38,650 nt of DNA from Phycisphaerales bacterium. Its GTDB lineage: Bacteria > Planctomycetota > Phycisphaerae > UBA1845 > PWPN01. Each line of letters begins with the position of its first letter. Within the stretch, counting starts at the first letter, position 1. The DNA lies in NCBI GenBank assembly GCA_012729595.1, contig JAAYCU010000082.1, positions 1-38,650 of the forward strand. Reading direction: 5' to 3'. This document shows, piece after piece, positions 1 to 7,921 of the stretch. Position numbers and translations under genes: made by a program. Under the pieces are notes generated by a model. The model was given only the letters and a program-made list of their open reading frames with translations, was not told where the DNA came from and did no database searches.

Positions 1-83
1 AAGGCGCCTACAATAAGCTACTCTTGCCGGAGATCGAATGGTTCGTCTCGGCGGTCGGTGGAATCGTAATTGTGAGGTAAGCC

Positions 84-533
84 ATGTCGAGAAAAATTAT
101 TTTACTGTTGATCGGAGCGGTGTCGCTGATGTTGGTCGGTTGCGCGTCTACGGAAAAGTCGGCCGGTTGTGCCGGGGCGGACAAGCCGGCGTGTTGTGGA
201 GCATGTCCGAAGGCGGCTGCGTGCGGCAAGACCTGCCCGGTCGCCGCTGCGAGTTGTACCTATTGCCCTAAAGAGCAGAAGCTGATGGGCCAGCAAGGCA
301 CGGTCCATTGCGCTAAATGCAATAAGGACATGCCGGCCGGCAAGTGGTGCTCCGCGTGCAACCGGATTATGCTGGAAGGCACGGTGCATTGCGACAAGTG
401 CAACAAGGACATACCAAAGGGGCAGTATTGCGCCGAGTGTAAGCAGTATATGGGTGTGCCGGGAGTGGCTTATTGTAACCAGTGCAAAAAGCCCTATAAC
501 GAATCCGTGGGTTGCCCGTGTTGTATAAAATAA
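84..533 (+). CDS. Cysteine-rich zinc-ribbon-like lipoprotein
   Basis: 149 aa. The N-terminus is a lipoprotein signal ending in LMLVGC with the lipidated Cys at residue 20, so the protein is probably anchored to a membrane on the periplasmic side. The mature part contains about 22 Cys in all. From residue 70 on there are three imperfect repeats of the form G-x-V-x-C-x-x-C-x-K, most followed by a second C-x-x-C, which looks like tandem zinc-ribbon or metal knuckles. Residues 28-61 form a second, Ala/Cys-rich block with less regular spacing. The start is set by GAGG at 74-77, six bases before the ATG. I do not recognise a named family. Metal (Zn, Cu or Fe) binding or storage is an inference from the Cys pattern only. 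It stands alone, and the next gene is convergent. Confidence 0.75.
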   Translation: MSRKIILLLIGAVSLMLVGCASTEKSAGCAGADKPACCGACPKAAACGKTCPVAAASCTYCPKEQKLMGQQGTVHCAKCNKDMPAGKWCSACNRIMLEGTVHCDKCNKDIPKGQYCAECKQYMGVPGVAYCNQCKKPYNESVGCPCCIK

Positions 534-632
534 TCCGACCCGATAGAGAGCAGGAGACACCTCTTAATCGAACGTATGGTGCGATTACCCGGGCCGCGGG
601 CTGATGTGACCCGATGGCGTCTCTCTGCGCAT

Positions 633-667
633 AAAAAAGCCATCGCAGGATCGTATGTTGCGATGGC
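633..667 (-). terminator. Intrinsic terminator of the DUF1571 gene
   Basis: A perfect 9-bp inverted repeat (gccatcgca at 639-647, tgcgatggc at 659-667) has an 11-nt loop. On the minus strand it is followed directly by a run of six T (AAAAAA at 633-638 on the plus strand). It lies about 100 bases past the stop of the minus-strand gene ending at 767. There is no T-run on the plus side, so it does not look bidirectional. Confidence 0.75.
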
Positions 668-766
668 TAATGAGGAAGAGAGTATCTGTTAGTCTAGTTC
701 GCTATCGTTCGACCGATATCGGCCTCGGGGCAAGTCAGACGCAGGCAAGTTTTACTAGCAGGGGAC

Positions 767-1669
767 TTACAAACCCATGCCTTCCTTGGTGAAGACCGAG
801 TCGGGCAGGTTCACGTTCAGCTTGATGTCCGTGGTCAGGTATTTGCCGAGCAGTTGCGTCTTGGCATCGTCCGCGTAGGCTACGCATAAGATCGGCATCT
901 GCAGTTCCTTGTCCACATGCACGACCAACACGCGATCAGGCCATTCGCAATCCTCGCCGGTGTAGGGCAGATGTCGCTCGAAGACCAGAGTGGGTCGTCC
1001 GTCCACTTCTCCGCTACCCAGGTAAGTAAAATCGAGCAGCCCGCGGCTCTGGGCCAACTCGCAATACTGGATGACCAGGGCCAGGCTGTTGCGCAAGCCG
1101 AACTGGTTGATCGTCCGCCGGGAACTCTTGTAGGCGTCCTTCCCGTCGATCTGCCGCATCACGTAGGGCACGAACAGCCGAGCGATCACTCCGGGCTCGA
1201 CCAGGGCCATCTGCAAGCCATCTTTTACCCAGCGGTCCTCGACGTACAGCACCCGGCTACACTTATCCTCGTTCTTGACCCATTTGAAAAGAACGCTGAA
1301 CGGCTGCTCGCGAAAATGCACGTCGATCACCTGCTCCTCGGTTAGAGCTCCGCCGACCAGTTCCTGCTTGGTGAAGGTACAAGTGTAATCACGCACGCGC
1401 TGATCGTAGCGATCCAGCATCTGCTTGAAGAACCGCAGAGGATCCTCGCCGGCTAATTCTTCCAAGCTCGCCGGATACCTCGGGGTATCCGAGGTGGGCA
1501 TGGCGTAGGCAACGTTCGGGTTGGATTTTGCCGGACCGACAATCCGGGTCTGGGAGACAAGATCATCATGCCGTCGAAAAGCTTGGTAACATTGAAAAAT
1601 CAATCCAGCCGCAAGCACGACTCCGACCAACCCGTGTAAACGCTTCCTTGTCAACGAGCGCTGAATCAT
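767..1669 (-). CDS. DUF1571 domain protein with N-terminal membrane anchor
   Basis: 300 aa. Residues about 10-28 are hydrophobic after a basic N-terminus, which suggests an uncleaved signal anchor or signal peptide, so the rest is periplasmic or outside. Residues about 78-295 resemble the DUF1571 family found in planctomycetes. The domain opens with the Asp-Pro-Leu-Arg-Phe segment and the Tyr-Thr-Cys-Thr-Phe strand, followed by the alternating beta pattern typical of LolA-like lipoprotein-carrier folds. Function is unknown; a LolA-like lipid or lipoprotein handling role is only a structural analogy. The ATG is preceded by GGAGG ten bases upstream. Single gene with its own terminator downstream. 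Confidence 0.7.
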   Translation of the reverse strand: MIQRSLTRKRLHGLVGVVLAAGLIFQCYQAFRRHDDLVSQTRIVGPAKSNPNVAYAMPTSDTPRYPASLEELAGEDPLRFFKQMLDRYDQRVRDYTCTFTKQELVGGALTEEQVIDVHFREQPFSVLFKWVKNEDKCSRVLYVEDRWVKDGLQMALVEPGVIARLFVPYVMRQIDGKDAYKSSRRTINQFGLRNSLALVIQYCELAQSRGLLDFTYLGSGEVDGRPTLVFERHLPYTGEDCEWPDRVLVVHVDKELQMPILCVAYADDAKTQLLGKYLTTDIKLNVNLPDSVFTKEGMGL

Positions 1670-2211
1670 CTATCGCCAACCTCCGCGAGATCGCCAGTCG
1701 GCGTACCACGCGACTACCGGGTTTTCTCTGGCACACCCGGCCTATATTGATGCCGAACGGTTTATGCTCGCTCCCTGTCGCGGTGCTCGAATCCGTTTAG
1801 CAAGAACAACATCGGATTACAAAACTTCCGCGCCATCCCGTATTTATCGACCTTTTTGCCTCACATTCTGAACCGGTGAGCCCCTCGGATGTCTCGACTA
1901 CCCCCCCGCATTATCAGGTCTCGCGCCATCAACCTGCCAAAATCCGCGATCATGCCAATCGCAGCAACACATAAAGAGGACATGCTAATATTTTGACGGG
2001 CTGAATACAACCACGTTTCAGAAATATGGCCAGATTAATCCGCCTCGCATCCACATACCATGAATACATCGGAGCAATGCTATTGAATAACCCAAGACAT
2101 CGCCCAGCACAACCCCCATGGACTATAACTCATTATGTGCAATATAGATAAGTCCGACTAGAGTGACTAGCGACAGCATGCATCAGACGACGACAATTAC
2201 CTTTGTTGCAT
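1670..2211. other. Intergenic region with no recognisable gene
   Basis: About 540 bases, more AT-rich than the flanking genes, with no convincing ORF, tRNA or terminator hairpin. It should hold the promoter of the minus-strand gene starting at 1669 and the 3' end of the histidine kinase transcript ending at 2212. I could not pick a specific promoter. Confidence 0.5.
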
Positions 2212-3288
2212 TTATTGCTCTGTGGCAGGAAGGCGAATCATGCACACTGTGCCCTCACCTGGGCGAGAATTCAGGGTGATTACCCCTCCTAGATTACGAA
2301 TAATCCCATGAGCCACGGCCAGCCCCATACCCGTAGGCTCTTTGCTCAAATTGGCATTCTGTTGCTTGGCCGTAAAAAACGGCTCTAAAACCTGGCTTAT
2401 ATGTTCCCGGAGAATACCCGGGCCGTTATCCGCGAAACGCAGGCACACTTCCCGCCCTTCTTTCGTCAATTCAAGACGAATCTTGCCCCCAAGGGGCATC
2501 GCCTCGCAGGCGTTGGCCGCCAGAATTTTCAGAACGGTACGCAGCGGCCGATCAGGATACATGTCCTCTACGGGCTGCAATTCCTTTTCAAGAATGATTC
2601 TGGGGTTATCCAATCCGTGCGAAAAACACTCGACAAAACTTTTGACAATATCGATTATTCGAACCTGGGCACTGGGCATCCTGTCGCCCTCGGCAAATAC
2701 CAGCAAGTCGCGAGTAAGCTCGTTCGCCCTCGTCAGGGCCGCCGAGGAGATACGCAAAGCGCGTTTCAGGGCCTGCGGATCGTCGCTGGATTGAGCAAAA
2801 TCAATGGTGGTAAGGACGCCACCGAGCAGATTATTAAAATGGTGGGCTACGGCGCCAGCCATGGAGCCGAGCGCGGACATTTTCCTCAGGTCCGCCATCT
2901 GTCGAAGCAACTCTACCCGCTGAGTCGTGTCGCTGACGACAATCGAGGCCCCCACCAATGCACCCATATCATCCTTGATCGGCGAGATGACCCCGATCAA
3001 GTAGGCCGCATGGTCCGAGGGATTATGCGACCAGAAATCGAATTCTGCACTAACCCCATCTCGCAAGGTTTGCTCGAGAAGATGTCCTACCTGTTCGCGC
3101 CGCTCCGGGGGAAAGAGTTCCCGCACGGGCGATCCGATCCCTTTCAGATGATCAACGGCCATGATCTTTTTCACCGCCGGATTCATCATCAGCACCCGCA
3201 TCTCGCGGTCCACCACCACCAAGGCCATCTCCAGCCCCTGGCAAAGGTGACGACAAAGGGGTTCATTGCTATCTTTCACGTCCGTCAT
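2212..3288 (-). CDS. Orphan PAS-domain sensor histidine kinase
   Basis: 358 aa from the ATG at 3288; a GTG at 3330 would add 14 residues and overlap the upstream stop. Residues about 12-125 form a PAS domain. The dimerisation/phosphoacceptor segment follows, with AGAVAHHFNNLLGG around residue 144 and the expected phospho-His at 149. The HATPase domain has the N-box NACEAMP (about 259), DNGPGI (287) and the glycine motif GMGLAVAHG (320). There is no transmembrane segment, so it should be cytosolic. The residue after the phospho-His is His where Asp or Glu is usual. No response regulator lies beside it, so its partner is unknown. It follows the lipoprotein gene and the PaaK/Ior cluster on the same strand and may be read through from them. 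Confidence 0.85.
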   Translation of the reverse strand: MTDVKDSNEPLCRHLCQGLEMALVVVDREMRVLMMNPAVKKIMAVDHLKGIGSPVRELFPPERREQVGHLLEQTLRDGVSAEFDFWSHNPSDHAAYLIGVISPIKDDMGALVGASIVVSDTTQRVELLRQMADLRKMSALGSMAGAVAHHFNNLLGGVLTTIDFAQSSDDPQALKRALRISSAALTRANELTRDLLVFAEGDRMPSAQVRIIDIVKSFVECFSHGLDNPRIILEKELQPVEDMYPDRPLRTVLKILAANACEAMPLGGKIRLELTKEGREVCLRFADNGPGILREHISQVLEPFFTAKQQNANLSKEPTGMGLAVAHGIIRNLGGVITLNSRPGEGTVCMIRLPATEQ

Positions 3289-3322
3289 AAATATCCCTGC
3301 TTCGCGTACCCTTGGGGGGCAG

Positions 3323-4261
3323 TTATCCACCCCGAATCTCAGTTCTTTCCACCCGCGGAGTAATAACGTAAATCGATTCGCTCAGCCCCTCCTCGGTTTC
3401 ATCGCACAACAGTAACGAACCGGCATAATATCCTGAATGAGCCTGGTTACTGGGCCCGATCAGCAAAAACTCTCCGGGGGCAATTTTCATCCGAAATGCC
3501 AGCTCCCGCAGAACCGCTCCCGGATGCTCGAGGGGATGGTAAACCCATCCGGAAGCCGTCAACTCTCGAGGCCGACGAAATAACGGCAAGCGAATCTCCG
3601 GCATCACCTCAAGCTCCAGACTTCGCCAATCGTCCAGGGCCATGGCATATTCGACCCGTAACAGGTTAGTACTGCTGACAAAATCACCACCCTTTAAACG
3701 GTGGTCCGGACGTACCACGAACAAGACCTGGTCCCGCGGTTCCAAGCTGGCCTCTATCTCCAGTGGGGCGGGCGGGGCGACAACAATCTCCTGTGAGCAG
3801 GTGGCCGTCATTTCCCGATCCAGCAACTCCTTGATCGCCGGCCAGAGTTCCACTCGCCCCTTGGCCACCCGCAAACCGTTGCGCCGCAGATGACTCGATT
3901 GCTCAGCAGTCAAGGCTTCCTCATCTAGATAATTCCAAAGGATATTCGATTGGCTGAAAACCCCCTGCTTCGCCCAGATCCGCAGAATGTGGAAGCTGAT
4001 CTTAAGTCGAATCGGTTCCTGGGAAAGGCTCAGTTCCTCAGTGACTATACTGGGGGAGGATTCCACGGCCACCGGGGACAACGGTTTCGGTGTATCGTTC
4101 GGGATGGTCGAGGCAGTCTCGGCCTCTCCGACCGGAACATCCCATGACCATTCGGAGCACCCGCCGATCAACCCCAGCAGCGACCAGCACACTCCCCCCA
4201 GGATCGCACAAACGCAAGGGTATAGTGTTCCTCTCCGCCACATAATGGGCTGGGCTCGCAT
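3323..4261 (-). CDS. Unknown lipoprotein
   Basis: 312 aa. The start at 4261 is chosen because AGGAG lies five bases upstream and the ATG sits just behind the stop of the PaaK gene at 4263. A longer in-frame version would overlap that gene by 125 bases. The N-terminus is basic then hydrophobic and ends in LIGGC with Cys at residue 35, a lipobox. After a Ser/Pro-rich linker come about 60 residues of helical character (about 75-150), then beta-rich sequence to the end. I recognise no catalytic motif or named domain. Its position at the tail of the aryl-CoA operon may only reflect co-transcription. Confidence 0.65.
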   Translation of the reverse strand: MRAQPIMWRRGTLYPCVCAILGGVCWSLLGLIGGCSEWSWDVPVGEAETASTIPNDTPKPLSPVAVESSPSIVTEELSLSQEPIRLKISFHILRIWAKQGVFSQSNILWNYLDEEALTAEQSSHLRRNGLRVAKGRVELWPAIKELLDREMTATCSQEIVVAPPAPLEIEASLEPRDQVLFVVRPDHRLKGGDFVSSTNLLRVEYAMALDDWRSLELEVMPEIRLPLFRRPRELTASGWVYHPLEHPGAVLRELAFRMKIAPGEFLLIGPSNQAHSGYYAGSLLLCDETEEGLSESIYVITPRVERTEIRGG

Positions 4262-4262
4262 G

Positions 4263-5588
4263 CTACTCCTGTAACCGGCGGTGGTCGATAACCCGAACGG
4301 CCTTGCCCAGGAAACGCTCCAAGGTTTGCGGCTCCACCAGTGCCACGTTGACTCGAATACCGGTAATCGAATGAATTTCTCGGTCAATCTTGTCGCGGAA
4401 GGCCTGCATAACCCGCATTCGGTCGGAAAACTGCCCAGGCAGCAACTCGACTTTAACGGTAACCTCGTCGAGCGCTCCGGGCCGACTTATTTCGATCAGA
4501 TAATGCGGGGCGGTACCCTCGACGCGCAGCAAGGCCTCTTCGATCTGTGACGGGTAGACGTTTACCCCACGGACAATGAACATATCGTCGGTTCGGCCGA
4601 TCACCCGACTCATCCGTGCCGTGGTCCGCCCACAAGGACAGGGCGAATAATCCAACGTGCTGATGTCCCGCGTACGGTAGCGAATCACCGGCATGGCCTG
4701 CCGGGTCAGGGTGGTGATGACCAGTTCGCCGGGCTGGCCTTCAGGTACCGGCTCGAGAGTCGCAGGGTCGAGACATTCGACAAGAAAATGGTCCTCTTGC
4801 AGGTGCATACCTTGCTGGCAGGCGCATTCTCCGCTGACTCCCGGCCCGATGATCTCGCTCAACCCGTAATTGTTGAACGCGATGATGGCCAGATCCTGCT
4901 CGATCCGCTCGCGCATGGCCTCGGTCCATGGTTCGCCACCGAAATGTCCGAACTTCAACGCCAGACGATGCGGATCAAGCCCTTCCCGATGGACGGCTTC
5001 GGCCAGATTGAGGGCGTAACTCGGCGTACAGATCAACACGTCCGGGGCCATGTCCTGCAACAATAGAAGCTGCCGGGCCGTGTTGCCCGCCGCCGCCGGG
5101 ACGATGGCCGCCCCCACTTTTTCCACGCCCTGGTGCAGCCCGAACCCCCCGGTAAACAGGCCGTAACCGAATGCGATCTGTACCACGTGATGGGTCTGCA
5201 ACCCGCCGGCAATCAGAAAGCGGGCACACATATTCGACCAGAGTTTCATGTCCTCGGCGGTATAAGCCACGAAGGTCGGCTTGCCGGTCGTACCCGACGA
5301 TCCGTGAAACCGAACCACCTGCTCCCGCGGGACGGCCAGAAAGCCTAGCGGATAATGCTCTCGCAAATCCTGCTTGGTAGTCAATGGAAGGCGACGGAGG
5401 TCGTCCAGAGTATTAATCGAATCCCAGACGATGCCCAATCGCTCGAAGGCTTCGCGATAGAACGGCACCTTGGCGACCCGGGCTATACAAGCCCGCAACC
5501 TGGTAACCTGCAAAGCCTGGAGCTGTTCGCGCGGCATGGTCTCAGCCGGCGGATCCCAGAGACGATTTTCAATGCGAAAGGGCGACAT
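4263..5588 (-). CDS. paaK: Phenylacetate-CoA ligase-type enzyme (copy A)
   Basis: 442 aa from the ATG at 5588; a GTG three codons upstream is also possible, and neither has a strong ribosome site. Adenylate-forming ligase of the PaaK family, which activates an aryl- or other carboxylate with ATP and CoA to an acyl-CoA. Visible motifs are the P-loop [11 protein letters not shown] (around 96-106), the [12 protein letters not shown] motif (around 239-250), YRTRDI (around 304-309), and the hinge GRTDDMFIVRGVNVYPSQIE (around 331-350). A Cys-rich pair (CPCGR, around 317) matches the zinc-binding insert seen in PaaK-type ligases. It lies 20 bases after the ACT gene and is one of two PaaK copies in the operon. 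The substrate is likely an arylacetate given the IorAB neighbours, but this is inference. Confidence 0.92.
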   Translation of the reverse strand: MSPFRIENRLWDPPAETMPREQLQALQVTRLRACIARVAKVPFYREAFERLGIVWDSINTLDDLRRLPLTTKQDLREHYPLGFLAVPREQVVRFHGSSGTTGKPTFVAYTAEDMKLWSNMCARFLIAGGLQTHHVVQIAFGYGLFTGGFGLHQGVEKVGAAIVPAAAGNTARQLLLLQDMAPDVLICTPSYALNLAEAVHREGLDPHRLALKFGHFGGEPWTEAMRERIEQDLAIIAFNNYGLSEIIGPGVSGECACQQGMHLQEDHFLVECLDPATLEPVPEGQPGELVITTLTRQAMPVIRYRTRDISTLDYSPCPCGRTTARMSRVIGRTDDMFIVRGVNVYPSQIEEALLRVEGTAPHYLIEISRPGALDEVTVKVELLPGQFSDRMRVMQAFRDKIDREIHSITGIRVNVALVEPQTLERFLGKAVRVIDHRRLQE

Positions 5589-5608
5589 AGAGCACACAAG
5601 CGAACGCT

Positions 5609-6049
5609 TCAGGCCTTAGCCTGCTTGAACAATTCCACGGACTCGATCACGTTGATTCCGTTGGCCTGCAGGGCCGCGATGGCCGCGTCCCCGTCCTCGA
5701 AACGAATAACCAGAATGGCCCGGTCCCCGCGATGAAAAGTAAACGAATACATGTACTCGATATTCAAATCGGCCTCCTCCACGACGGCCAAAATCTGATC
5801 CAACCCGCCGGGCCGATCCGGCACCTCGATGGCCACCACCTCGGTCACGTTGACCACGCAGCCGGCCTGCTCCAAAACCTGCCTGGCCTTCTCCCAGTCC
5901 TGCACGATCAAGCGCAGGATGCCGAATTGTTGAGTATCCGCCAAGGCCAAGGTCAGGATGTCCACCCCGGCGGCAGCCAGCACCTTGCTGGGGACTCGTA
6001 GTTGACGCGGCTTATTCTCGAGAAAAAGCGATAGCTGATGCAATTTCAT
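5609..6049 (-). CDS. Tandem ACT-domain amino-acid-binding protein
   Basis: 146 aa made of two ACT domains (about 1-68 and 70-140), with no catalytic domain attached. Free-standing tandem ACT proteins bind amino acids or related effectors and are often found between PaaK and indolepyruvate oxidoreductase genes. A role in sensing an aromatic amino acid and modulating the ligases is therefore reasonable but unproven. The ATG has AGGGG a few bases upstream and lies 12 bases after the stop of PaaK copy B, so the three genes are one operon. Confidence 0.88.
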   Translation of the reverse strand: MKLHQLSLFLENKPRQLRVPSKVLAAAGVDILTLALADTQQFGILRLIVQDWEKARQVLEQAGCVVNVTEVVAIEVPDRPGGLDQILAVVEEADLNIEYMYSFTFHRGDRAILVIRFEDGDAAIAALQANGINVIESVELFKQAKA

Positions 6050-6061
6050 GGCGACCCCTCG

Positions 6062-7411
6062 TTAACTGAGTTCGCGTTTGTCTATGACTCGTTTTGCTTT
6101 GCCTGCGCTACGCTCGATGGTCTGCGGCTCGACCAGACGAACCCTCGCCCGGATATTGAGCGTCCGTTCGATCGAATGCGACAGGGCGTTTTGCAGATTT
6201 TCCAATGAACGGATTTTATCGCTGAACACCTCGGAGGTCACTTCCACCTGCACTTCCATCTGATCCAGGCCCTTCTCGCGAGTCAAAATGATCTGATAGT
6301 GTGGAAGGGTGCCTTCGACGGCCAGCAGGGCCTCCTCGATCTGAGACGGGAACACGTTCACGCCGCGGATAATCAACATATCATCGGTGCGATGTCCGAT
6401 CCGGTGAATCCGTCGGATGGTCCGGCCGCAGGGGCAGGGTTCCGTGACGATGCTGGTGATATCATGCGTGCGATAGCGGATTATGGGCATGGCCCGCTTG
6501 CTCAAGGTGGTCAGAACCAACTCTCCGGCCGTGCCATCCGGCCGGACCTGCCCAGTGACTGGATCGACGATCTCGGGCAAAAAATGGTCCTCGAAAATAT
6601 GCAATCCGTGCTGCGCGCAGCACGCCGAGGCCACGCCAGGCCCGATGATCTCGCTCAAACCATAAATATCGTAGGCTTTGATACCGGCGGCATCTTCTAT
6701 GCGTTGCCGCATGGCCTCGGTCCAAGGCTCGGCCCCGAATATGCCCGCCCGCAGCGGCAGATCGCGAAGAGGCATGCCCATCGACTCGGCCTGCTCGATC
6801 AGGTGCAGAAAATAGCTCGGCGTGCTGCAGATGGCGGTTACGCCGAAATCCTTCATCACCATTATCTGGCGGGCAGAGTTGCCGCCGGAAATCGGGATCA
6901 CCGTCGCCCCCAGAGCTTCCGCCCCATAGTGAGCGCCCAGCCCGCCGGTGAACAGTCCGTACCCATAGGCATTCTGCACGATGTCCCCGCGATGCAGCCC
7001 GCAAGCCGCGAAGGTCCGCACCATGACCGAGGCCCAGACGTGCAAGTCCTCGCTGGTATAAGCCACCACGATCGGCTTGCCGGTCGTTCCGCTGGAGGCG
7101 TGCAGTCGGACGATTTCGCTCATCGGACTGGCGAACAGACCGAACGGATAGGTGTCCCGCAAATCCAGCTTATCCATGAACGGCAGCCGGGCCACGTCTT
7201 CCAGGCCGCGCACATCATCGGCCGTTATACCCCGTTCCCGCATACGGGTACGGAACAATTCCACATGGTCGTACGCCCGCCGCACGGTGGCCTGCAACCG
7301 GCGCAACTGAAGGTCGCGAAGTTGCGGCAACGGCAGATAATCCGGGGTACTGGCCGGGTGAAACCCGCCCGGCAGGTCGTTCCAGGATTCATGGCTTTGG
7401 CTGCAAATCAT
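6062..7411 (-). CDS. paaK: Phenylacetate-CoA ligase-type enzyme (copy B)
   Basis: 449 aa. A second PaaK-family AMP/CoA ligase, clearly paralogous to copy A over its whole length. The P-loop is [11 protein letters not shown] (around 103-113); [10 protein letters not shown] follows near residue 249, then YRTHDI, and [20 protein letters not shown] near the C-terminal hinge. The Cys pair CPCGRT is also kept. The copies differ in the acid-binding half, including their N-terminal 30 residues, so they may accept different carboxylates (for example phenylacetate versus indoleacetate or 4-hydroxyphenylacetate). The start is an ATG with GGGG eight bases upstream, 30 bases after the iorB stop. Confidence 0.92.
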   Translation of the reverse strand: MICSQSHESWNDLPGGFHPASTPDYLPLPQLRDLQLRRLQATVRRAYDHVELFRTRMRERGITADDVRGLEDVARLPFMDKLDLRDTYPFGLFASPMSEIVRLHASSGTTGKPIVVAYTSEDLHVWASVMVRTFAACGLHRGDIVQNAYGYGLFTGGLGAHYGAEALGATVIPISGGNSARQIMVMKDFGVTAICSTPSYFLHLIEQAESMGMPLRDLPLRAGIFGAEPWTEAMRQRIEDAAGIKAYDIYGLSEIIGPGVASACCAQHGLHIFEDHFLPEIVDPVTGQVRPDGTAGELVLTTLSKRAMPIIRYRTHDITSIVTEPCPCGRTIRRIHRIGHRTDDMLIIRGVNVFPSQIEEALLAVEGTLPHYQIILTREKGLDQMEVQVEVTSEVFSDKIRSLENLQNALSHSIERTLNIRARVRLVEPQTIERSAGKAKRVIDKRELS

Positions 7412-7441
7412 GATCGAAGCCCCACAGGCTGATGGGTCGCG

Positions 7442-7921
7442 TCAGGATGTGCCGCGTCCCAAGGTAAAGGCGTTCTCGTTAACTTCCAGCAATTTCTCCG
7501 GCAGACAAGCCCTTATGGCCGATCGCCATACGGATTCCGGTATCTCCAGATGACGACTAAGGATACCAAGCAAGGCGACATTGATGCTACGTTTATTGCT
7601 TAACGCTTCGCCATCCACCGCATCCGGGGTAATCAATACACCCGTCGGTCGAAGGTAGCGGCGGGCGTTTTCCACTTCCTCGGGGGCCAGCACGACAACA
7701 AAATCGGCCTCGCCGACCGGCACCATCGGGCTGTGAACTTTTTTCCCGAAGCGCACGTCGCTGGTCACCGACCCACCCCGCTGGCTCATCCCGTGGATTT
7801 CACTCTTTTTCAGGTCCAGACCCTGATCAAATATCGCTCGGGACAGGATATCCGAGGCCTTGAGCACCCCTTGTCCGCCCAGACCGGCGATCACCACGTT
7901 CGTTACCTTGTTGTCCTTCAT
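7442..7921 (-). CDS. iorB: Indolepyruvate ferredoxin oxidoreductase beta subunit
   Basis: 159 aa. The gamma-type domain of 2-oxoacid:ferredoxin oxidoreductases, with the N-terminal GLGGQGVLKASDIL motif (around 13-26) and the conserved HGMSQRGGSV segment (around 43-52). With IorA it oxidatively decarboxylates aryl-pyruvates (indole-, phenyl-, hydroxyphenyl-pyruvate) to arylacetyl-CoA, or runs in reverse as a reductive carboxylase. It is shorter than typical IorB (near 190-200 aa) and ends soon after the core fold. Its ATG overlaps the iorA stop in the sequence ATGA, so the two subunits are translationally coupled. Confidence 0.92.
   Translation of the reverse strand: MKDNKVTNVVIAGLGGQGVLKASDILSRAIFDQGLDLKKSEIHGMSQRGGSVTSDVRFGKKVHSPMVPVGEADFVVVLAPEEVENARRYLRPTGVLITPDAVDGEALSNKRSINVALLGILSRHLEIPESVWRSAIRACLPEKLLEVNENAFTLGRGTS

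Noticed and set aside
4262-4387. Longer start for the unknown lipoprotein
   Set aside because: It would overlap the PaaK gene by 125 bases and bury the lipoprotein signal; AGGAG before 4261 supports the shorter form.
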